The translations under genes and the position numbers were made by a program. The notes under the pieces are model-generated. The model had not been told where the DNA came from, made no database searches, and worked only from the letters and a program-made list of their open reading frames with translations. From CAYJWS01 sp964373925 (GTDB taxonomy: Bacteria; Patescibacteriota; Patescibacteriia; Buchananbacterales; GWA2-38-13): 12,886 nt of DNA. Shown one piece after another: positions 1 to 3,946 of this stretch. Position 1 is the stretch's first letter; every line of letters begins with the position of its first letter. The stretch lies in assembly GCA_964373925.1 (NCBI GenBank), contig CAYJWS010000035.1:1-12886 (forward strand), given 5' to 3'.

Positions 1-143
1 GGTTAATAATTACTAGAATATAGTACCTTTTGTTCCAACAGGGTGGGAAGACCCCGTAATACTGTCTTAACAAAATCATATTTTTGTGATAGTGTGTTAT
101 TAGTTCTTTATGTTCATTACAACTATGTTTTACAGGAGACTGT

Positions 144-626
144 ATGCGCCAGGCGAGCATATCGTATTATAAAAAGATGAGCATGTTGTGCACTGGAATC
201 AGTAGTATCGGAGGTATTGGCTTGTCGGTAGTTATGTTTGGCATAGCATTTGGATTTATACATCCAATCCCTGATACAAGAGAATGGTATCATATTTCGG
301 CGTATATCTTTGCCGCAATTGCTTTTTCGGCCACGGGAATTTATGGGTTGTTGTGTTGTATAGATGATATTCGTTTAAATTTTGAAAGTATGGATAATAT
401 TGCCCCTGTTTATGTTTTGGCGGCGCTAGATTCTATTTCTTTGGGGATTGTAATGGCATGCTGGTTTCAGAAAATATTAGAAAATTTTCAGGAAAAAAAT
501 TGGTTTGTTATAGTTATTTGTCATTCCATTGGTGCTGCCTTTTTCATTCAGGGCTTTTTTTTCATAATAATGTCTATAAAATCGTATCGCATAGAACACG
601 TAGCAATTCACGGAGGTAAATTATGA
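144..626 (+). CDS. Hypothetical four-helix membrane protein, first gene of orphan operon
   Basis: This is an unrecognised 160-aa integral membrane protein. Four hydrophobic segments are visible at about residues 13-39, 50-73, 87-108 and 120-145, joined by short loops, with a basic N-terminus (RQAS...YYKKM) and a basic tail (KSYRIEH). No catalytic motif was recognised. The ATG at 144 is supported by an AGGAG at 134-138, five bases upstream. Its stop overlaps the next start in an ATGA (623-626), so translation is probably coupled to the coiled-coil gene that follows. It opens a five-gene operon that ends at the terminator at 2348. The 143 bases upstream hold no convincing promoter, only AT-rich sequence and a short GGGT...ACCC hairpin near 41-54. 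It could be a channel-like or anchoring subunit; the function is unknown. Confidence 0.8.
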   Translation: MRQASISYYKKMSMLCTGISSIGGIGLSVVMFGIAFGFIHPIPDTREWYHISAYIFAAIAFSATGIYGLLCCIDDIRLNFESMDNIAPVYVLAALDSISLGIVMACWFQKILENFQEKNWFVIVICHSIGAAFFIQGFFFIIMSIKSYRIEHVAIHGGKL

Positions 627-847
627 AAGAAGAAAAAATTTCAGAGTTTCAAGAGCCAAATTTGAGTGAAGAGGAAATTCAACAAATCAACAAGCTTATA
701 AAGAGCATAACTCAGTGTTTTCAGGAGATCAGAAAATCAATAACGAATATTAATCAGAGTTTATCTCAAATGAATGAAAGGACAAAAGAAACTGTGGAAT
801 ATTGCCGTCAGATGTTAGGAAAGAGTAAAGAGCGAAAAAAAACATGA
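623..847 (+). CDS. Hypothetical small coiled-coil protein
   Basis: This is an unrecognised 74-aa soluble, strongly charged protein. It has no hydrophobic segment and is rich in Glu, Lys, Gln and Ser. From about residue 14 to 66 it shows heptad-like spacing of Leu, Ile and Met (EEIQQINKLIKSI, then CFQEIRKSITNINQSLSQM), as expected of a single long amphipathic helix or coiled coil. The tail is KSKERKKT. The start is firm: a GGAGG lies just before it (about 613-617) with a six-base spacer, and the ATG overlaps the upstream TGA. The last four bases overlap the next gene. Its place between two small membrane proteins suggests an adaptor or oligomerisation role in the same complex, but that is only inference. 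Confidence 0.75.
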   Translation: MKEEKISEFQEPNLSEEEIQQINKLIKSITQCFQEIRKSITNINQSLSQMNERTKETVEYCRQMLGKSKERKKT

Positions 848-1095
848 GTAGAGTTCGAAAGATCGTATACGCTATTCTCCAGCCTTCCCTGATCCGGCGG
901 CTCTTTTACATCTCGGTTGTCTTGAGTTTGGTCGCTGTAGCTTTCAGCGCTACGTTGCCGATGTCTGCCTTAACCCCGCCAGTTCGAGCCATCTTGCTCT
1001 TCGCGTTGGCGCTTGCCACGGCGGGTATTGTGGGTAGTCTCACACTCAACCTCTACGTGAGGTTCAGGCAACTTGGGCATGACAATAGAGATTGA
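844..1095 (+). CDS. Hypothetical two-helix membrane protein
   Basis: This is an unrecognised 83-aa protein with two predicted membrane helices at about residues 20-38 and 47-72, separated by a short Pro-containing turn (SALTPPVR). Basic residues at the N-terminus (SRVRK, IRR) and after helix 2 (RFRQ) suggest both ends face the cytoplasm. It starts in an ATGA overlap with the coiled-coil gene; no good SD lies before it, so it may rely on coupling. The base composition is visibly more G+C rich than the two genes before it (for example the region around 880-1060), and codons such as CTC, CTG and GCG are used freely. This suggests a different recent history from its operon partners. Function unknown. 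Confidence 0.7.
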   Translation: MSRVRKIVYAILQPSLIRRLFYISVVLSLVAVAFSATLPMSALTPPVRAILLFALALATAGIVGSLTLNLYVRFRQLGHDNRD

Positions 1096-1096
1096 G

Positions 1097-1103
1097 AAAG
1101 GAG
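1097..1103 (+). promoter_or_regulatory. Ribosome binding site that sets the start at 1113
   Basis: AAAGGAG lies nine bases before the ATG at 1113 but only three before the in-frame ATG at 1107. An upstream in-frame TTG at 1092 lies before the motif altogether. Normal spacing therefore favours 1113 as the true start. Confidence 0.6.
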
Positions 1104-1112
1104 ATTATGCCA

Positions 1113-1553
1113 ATGAAGATTAAAGAAGCAACCCTAAGAAAGCATACTTCCCCTCGTATTGGCACGGCTGACCTGATCCTCGGCATTATCGCTGTGGCCA
1201 CTCATATCCTCCACAAGGGCCGCGACCACTACATTGCCTTGCGCGACCTCTGCAATATCCTTCATGATCTGCAAATGGAAAAATTTCCTGAAGAGCTTAA
1301 GCATCTTGATTTTGATAGAATGGGCGGCAACTCTTGGTCGCCAATGCTTGAGAATATTTTATTTCAGGCGAGCGCGTGGGGATTTTGTCAGCACCACAGC
1401 AATGCCTTGGGCTCGATTTATGTGGACACCAATGACGCAGAGCAATACCTTGAGGGCTTGGCAGAGGATTATCCAGGTACCTGGCCAGCAGTACGAGATA
1501 AGATCAGCGAAATAGCCTTAGTATTTGTTGATCTTTTACGGAGGAAACCATGA
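1113..1553 (+). CDS. Hypothetical soluble protein (146 aa)
   Basis: This is an unrecognised protein that appears cytoplasmic and mostly helical, with no signal peptide or long hydrophobic stretch beyond a short ADLILGIIAVATHIL segment. The start at 1113 (MKIKEATLRKH) is chosen from SD spacing; a start at 1107 would add two residues. His and Cys are scattered (ATHILHKGRDHY, RDLCNILHDL, WGFCQHHSNALG) without a clear metal-site pattern. Trp residues cluster in the second half (GGNSWSPM, SAWGF, GTWPAV). The first part is G+C rich like the preceding gene. Its stop overlaps the next gene in ATGA (1550-1553), implying coupled expression with the 263-aa protein. Function unknown. Confidence 0.75.
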   Translation: MKIKEATLRKHTSPRIGTADLILGIIAVATHILHKGRDHYIALRDLCNILHDLQMEKFPEELKHLDFDRMGGNSWSPMLENILFQASAWGFCQHHSNALGSIYVDTNDAEQYLEGLAEDYPGTWPAVRDKISEIALVFVDLLRRKP

Positions 1554-2341
1554 TAGAGACCACAAAAGAAATGTGGGGATTTTCTTCAAAGCAGGCAAAA
1601 GAACAAGTCATTACTACTCTAAGAGCATTTCGGATGGGGAGCGATTACTACGTTTATCAAGGTAAGACTTGTGTGCGCACCAATAAAGTGGCAGAAGATT
1701 ACTATCGTTTTGTTGATGAGAAAAAGTTTTTTTCAGAGCTCTGCTCCCGCGGGCTTTTTGGCACCGATGTTTTGGCTTGTTTTATAGATATGGTATTTTC
1801 TTTTTTGGAAATTCAAGATAGCGATCGCGAGACCCCCGTACTCTCACCGTGCATTGCTGATTTTTCGGAGCTTATTCCGGTTTCAGGCGAGCAGAGCCAA
1901 AAGCATATCAATGATGCGATTTGGAAAATTACGCTTAAGGCATACAATCTTTGGTTTTTATGCTTGTATGAATTCCAATATGGCTTTGCCGTTATTGCCC
2001 AAAAGAGAATACATGAAGGGATGGCTGCTTTCGGCCGTTGGAGAGACAAAAAGAATCCACAGCCATTTTACAAGGCAAGGGCAGAAGCTATTGAAATATT
2101 AAATAGTGTACCGCTTGCTCTTGAAGAAAAAAATGTTATTCCCGACTTTCCTGATGTTGGAAGCATTTCCGACCAGTATACGGCAACCCTAGAGTCCGCT
2201 AAAGCCGTTTCTCCTGAAAAATATGAGGAAGTCAAAAAGAAGCTTTTTGACTTTGTTTTTGAGGCATTTCAAAAGCTTGGCACACAATGGACGCCCAAGT
2301 TTGAAAATCCGAAAAAACCAAAAATGAAGGTATCTATGTAA
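1550..2341 (+). CDS. Hypothetical soluble protein (263 aa), last gene of orphan operon
   Basis: This is an unrecognised 263-aa protein with no signal peptide or clear membrane helix. It looks mainly helical, with aromatic-rich stretches (SDYYVYQGK, EDYYRF, LWFLCLYEFQYGF) and a Lys/Pro-rich end (FENPKKPKMKV). The start is supported by GGAGG directly upstream (about 1537-1543) and by the ATGA overlap with the preceding gene. Composition falls back toward AT-rich in the second half. A strong intrinsic terminator begins seven bases after the stop, so this gene closes the operon. The pairing of two soluble orphans with two small membrane proteins and a coiled coil suggests a membrane-associated complex, but no function can be assigned. 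Confidence 0.8.
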   Translation: MIETTKEMWGFSSKQAKEQVITTLRAFRMGSDYYVYQGKTCVRTNKVAEDYYRFVDEKKFFSELCSRGLFGTDVLACFIDMVFSFLEIQDSDRETPVLSPCIADFSELIPVSGEQSQKHINDAIWKITLKAYNLWFLCLYEFQYGFAVIAQKRIHEGMAAFGRWRDKKNPQPFYKARAEAIEILNSVPLALEEKNVIPDFPDVGSISDQYTATLESAKAVSPEKYEEVKKKLFDFVFEAFQKLGTQWTPKFENPKKPKMKVSM

Positions 2342-2347
2342 AGATAG

Positions 2348-2375
2348 GCCCATGAAAATATTCATGGGCTTTTTT
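2348..2375 (+). terminator. Intrinsic terminator of the orphan operon
   Basis: A nine-pair stem, GCCCATGAA with TTCATGGGC, with an AATA loop, is followed at once by six T residues. It lies seven bases past the stop at 2341. Confidence 0.93.
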
Positions 2376-2382
2376 AATAATT

Positions 2383-2409
2383 AAAAACCGACAGGATTAT
2401 GCTGTCGGT
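2383..2409 (-). terminator. Intrinsic terminator of the minus-strand gene at 2418-2882
   Basis: Read on the minus strand, ACCGACAG pairs with CTGTCGGT around a seven-base loop and is followed by a T run (A residues at 2383-2387 on plus). It lies eight bases past the stop of the minus-strand gene and faces the preceding plus-strand terminator, so the two convergent units are insulated. Confidence 0.88.
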
Positions 2410-2417
2410 ACGGTACA

Positions 2418-2882
2418 TTATTTTTTCCCCCTTGAGAGTAGTCTATAAATTTCCGATCTTTTTATCCATAATTCTTCAGCAACTTTGATACATCGGAGAG
2501 ATTGTTCAAATGACTTGCTTGCTTTTGTTACCGAGCTCGGAACAATTTTTTTATTGCGACTTTCAAGGTGATAGTCATTAAGATGTCTTTGGGCTGTATG
2601 GCCATAAATCGAAGAGATGAGCAGCGCGGCATCTGCAAGCGTCCAAAGATCGCTTAAGAGTTCATCATTCAAGGCTTCGCGTATGGGTATATTTTTAAAT
2701 CGTTGACCACCGTATCTGCGAGCGCATTTTTTGAGATCCCGAAAGGCGAAGATGATATCCTGCTGCTTTCTTCCGTGAAATATTTTTAACTGCGCTAATT
2801 CTGGATTCTTTTTGATTTCATGAGTCGCTGATGAGCAGAGTTTCTCCACTTCTTCCATGAGTTCAAAAAATACTCTAGGCAT
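2418..2882 (-). CDS. Hypothetical helical protein (154 aa)
   Basis: This is an unrecognised, basic, probably all-helical cytoplasmic protein. Charged amphipathic stretches run through most of it: residues 1-30 (FFELMEEVEKLCSSATHEI), 35-60, 70-100 (NDELLSDLWTLADAALLISSIYG) and 120-150. A helical-bundle fold is plausible, but no family was recognised. The start is supported by an AAAGGA seven bases upstream and by a near-consensus promoter about 60 bases further up (2945-2973). The gene stands alone, with its own terminator at 2383-2409. It is divergent from the 92-aa orphan at 3049, with which it shares a 166-bp control region. Codon use is AT-leaning, like the rest of the locus. Confidence 0.8.
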   Translation of the reverse strand: MPRVFFELMEEVEKLCSSATHEIKKNPELAQLKIFHGRKQQDIIFAFRDLKKCARRYGGQRFKNIPIREALNDELLSDLWTLADAALLISSIYGHTAQRHLNDYHLESRNKKIVPSSVTKASKSFEQSLRCIKVAEELWIKRSEIYRLLSRGKK

Positions 2883-2926
2883 ACGCCATCCTTTCTTTGA
2901 GGTGACTTGATAATTAAAAGATATAT

Positions 2927-2956
2927 TTTAAAGAACTGTATTTTAGTGTATATAAT
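2927..2956 (+). promoter_or_regulatory. Possible second plus-strand promoter overlapping the minus-strand one
   Basis: A perfect TATAAT (2951-2956) stands 18 bases after TTTAAA (2927-2932). It overlaps the minus-strand promoter at 2945-2973. The -35 is weak, so this may be chance in AT-rich DNA. Confidence 0.3.
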
Positions 2957-2973
2957 GTGGATTTGCTTGTCAA
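2945..2973 (-). promoter_or_regulatory. Sigma-70 type promoter for the gene at 2418-2882
   Basis: On the minus strand a perfect TTGACA (plus 2968-2973) is followed after exactly 17 bases by TACACT (plus 2945-2950), which matches four of six -10 positions. Transcription would start near 2938, giving a leader of about 55 nt. Confidence 0.65.
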
Positions 2974-3002
2974 GCCATTCACTTTACAAAACCAAATTTT
3001 TG

Positions 3003-3031
3003 TTGTAATGTAACAATACGTTCTTTACAAT
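3003..3031 (+). promoter_or_regulatory. Sigma-70 type promoter for the 92-aa orphan
   Basis: TTGTAA (3003-3008) and TACAAT (3026-3031) are 17 bases apart. The predicted start near 3038 leaves a leader of only about 11 nt before the ATG at 3049, or 26 nt before the ATG at 3064. TTGTAA and the TTTACAA around 3024-3030 also form a loose inverted repeat. Confidence 0.55.
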
Positions 3032-3048
3032 ATTATTTTTTTTAAGAA

Positions 3049-3327
3049 ATGGGTGTAGTAATTATGGACCTTCCTGTTGAAATCGTTAGAATCGACAAAG
3101 AGCATGATGCCGTTAGGGAATTTTTCCGAGTACATTGTATGGGTCAAAGACCATTTGTTGTTGCCGAAGGAATCAATGAATGTGATGATTTTTGCGAAAG
3201 TTTTTGCATTATTGTTCCTCATTTACAAGTTATGGCAGCCACAGAAGAGGCGGCAAAGCTAGACTGTGCTGGAGCATGGTCAACTATGCCCATTGAGATT
3301 GCCAAGCAAATTGGGAATCGAAAGTAG
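3049..3327 (+). CDS. Hypothetical small protein (92 aa)
   Basis: This is an unrecognised 92-aa soluble acidic protein. It has three Cys in the middle (HCMGQ, NECDDF, SFCII) and one near the end (LDCAGAW), without a standard CxxC pair. The start is uncertain: ATG at 3049 gives MGVVIMDLP, and the in-frame ATG at 3064 gives MDLPVEIVRI; neither has an SD motif. The promoter at 3003-3031 would leave a very short leader either way. A strong terminator follows eight bases after the stop, so this is a single-gene unit, divergent from the gene at 2418-2882. An overlapping frame (3077-3262) is discarded because only this frame fits the promoter and terminator boundaries. Function unknown. Confidence 0.65.
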   Translation: MGVVIMDLPVEIVRIDKEHDAVREFFRVHCMGQRPFVVAEGINECDDFCESFCIIVPHLQVMAATEEAAKLDCAGAWSTMPIEIAKQIGNRK

Positions 3328-3334
3328 AAATTTC

Positions 3335-3370
3335 GCCCAAAACCAAAAAAGTTTTGGGCTTTTATTTTTA
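3335..3370 (+). terminator. Intrinsic terminator after the 92-aa orphan
   Basis: GCCCAAAAC pairs perfectly with GTTTTGGGC (nine pairs) around a CAAAAAA loop, followed by TTTTATTTTTA. Confidence 0.93.
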
Positions 3371-3414
3371 AAAACATAATGATATAAAATAAATTTAAGC
3401 TTTATAATAATTTT

Positions 3415-3443
3415 TTTACATGATAACATAATAAACATTTAAA
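3415..3443 (+). promoter_or_regulatory. Possible promoter for the HxxxCxxC mini-protein
   Basis: TTTACA (3415-3420), five of six matches, is followed after 17 bases by TTTAAA (3438-3443), four of six. The predicted start near 3450 would leave about 27 nt including the SD. A TATAAT at 3403-3408 is an alternative -10 but has no recognisable -35. Confidence 0.35.
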
Positions 3444-3461
3444 GTGCCCTTTAAATTTTTT
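3438..3461 (+). promoter_or_regulatory. Hairpin/palindrome just upstream of the ribosome binding site
   Basis: TTTAAAG pairs with CTTTAAA around a TGCC loop and is followed by six T residues ending directly before AGGAGG. As DNA it is a palindrome over the likely -10 or start site (operator-like). As RNA, made from an upstream start, it would resemble a weak attenuator. The two possibilities cannot be separated from sequence. Confidence 0.4.
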
Positions 3462-3467
3462 AGGAGG
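3462..3467 (+). promoter_or_regulatory. Strong ribosome binding site fixing the start at 3477
   Basis: A full AGGAGG sits nine bases before the ATG at 3477. The longer in-frame reading from 3444 would place this site inside the gene, so the shorter protein is chosen. Confidence 0.75.
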
Positions 3468-3476
3468 ATAAATATA

Positions 3477-3695
3477 ATGAAAGGCAATGGAGAAGGCTGT
3501 GATTTTTTCTGTGACCAAGATCTTTTGAATTATGCCGGAGGAATTATTAGGGAAGATTTTATGAAATGCTTTAGCGAGGATCGTATTTGGGAAATTAAAT
3601 GTCACCTAATGATATGCACGGGCTGTAGCGAAAAGGTAGAAGTTTTGAGCGCCCAATTAAGGGATCAATTACCTTGGTTTAAGGATGAAAAATAG
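3477..3695 (+). CDS. 72-aa Cys-rich protein with anti-sigma-like HxxxCxxC zinc motif
   Basis: This small soluble protein carries CHLMICTGC at about residues 40-48, an H-x3-C-x2-C pattern followed by a helix (SEKVEVLSAQLRDQ). This matches the core of zinc-binding anti-sigma domains (zf-HC2/ZAS), where the motif lies between two helices. Two more Cys (CDFFC, residues 8-12) lie near the N-terminus. In most ZAS anti-sigma factors a membrane helix and sensor domain follow; here the protein stops 24 residues after the motif, so it would be a free cytoplasmic zinc protein. No sigma factor gene is adjacent. The start is set by AGGAGG at 3462-3467. It is a single-gene unit with its own terminator at 3706-3737. 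The zinc motif is visible; the anti-sigma role is inference. Confidence 0.75.
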   Translation: MKGNGEGCDFFCDQDLLNYAGGIIREDFMKCFSEDRIWEIKCHLMICTGCSEKVEVLSAQLRDQLPWFKDEK

Positions 3696-3705
3696 CCCGA
3701 TATTT

Positions 3706-3737
3706 CCGCATGTTCATTTCTGTACATGCGGTTTTTT
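3706..3737 (+). terminator. Intrinsic terminator of the Cys-rich mini-protein gene
   Basis: CCGCATGT pairs with ACATGCGG (eight pairs) around a ten-base loop and is followed by six T residues, ten bases after the stop. Confidence 0.9.
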
Positions 3738-3740
3738 ATT

Positions 3741-3770
3741 AAAAAAACCGCCAACACTGAATGTGCTGAC
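3741..3770 (-). terminator. Terminator-like hairpin on the minus strand
   Basis: Read on the minus strand, GTCAGCAC pairs with GTGTTGGC (eight pairs with G-U wobbles, loop ATTCA), followed by GG and seven T residues. The pairing is better on the minus strand than on the plus strand. No credible minus-strand gene lies upstream, so it may stop antisense transcription. Confidence 0.4.
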
Positions 3771-3800
3771 GAAAATAAATCATTAAAATATTTTATACCC

Positions 3801-3828
3801 TTGACTAAAATTTTGAATATGGTATTAT
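3801..3828 (+). promoter_or_regulatory. Promoter of the nusA unit, extended -10
   Basis: TTGACT (3801-3806), five of six, is followed after 16 bases by TATTAT (3823-3828), five of six, preceded by TGG, which makes an extended -10. The predicted start near 3835 gives a nusA leader of about 110 nt. Confidence 0.65.
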
Positions 3829-3837
3829 TGACATATC

Positions 3838-3862
3838 TATGGTAGCTCTTTCGGCTGCCATA
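3838..3862 (+). promoter_or_regulatory. 5' leader hairpin of the nusA transcript
   Basis: TATGGTAGC pairs with GCTGCCATA (nine pairs, one G-U) around a seven-base loop and is followed by TTTTATTAAT. It begins only a few bases after the predicted transcription start. It could be a weak attenuator or a 5' stabiliser. The same bases also read as a ten-codon open frame (ATG at 3839, TAA at 3869-3871) with no SD. Confidence 0.45.
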
Positions 3863-3906
3863 TTTTATTAATAAGAACCAAATTTTCAAGGTCATATTTC
3901 TTATAT

Positions 3907-3937
3907 TTTGGAAATTGAAAATTGAAATTTGGAAATT
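3907..3937 (+). repeat. Short degenerate AT-rich tract before nusA
   Basis: The leader just before nusA is built of near-repeats of ATTGAAA/ATTTGGAAA type (GGAAATTGAAAATTG, then AAATTTGGAAATTT). It leaves no SD before the ATG. Related words (ATTGGAGATTGAAAA) recur after nusA near 5453-5467. Confidence 0.45.
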
Positions 3938-3946
3938 TATACAATT

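Noticed and set aside
3665..3895. 76-aa minus-strand frame over the nusA promoter region
   Set aside because: It crosses two terminator hairpins and the nusA promoter and has no ribosome binding site.
3929..3946. TTG start giving six more NusA residues
   Set aside because: NusA homologues begin close to the NISQAI segment, and the ATG at 3947 is the natural start; no ribosome site supports the TTG.
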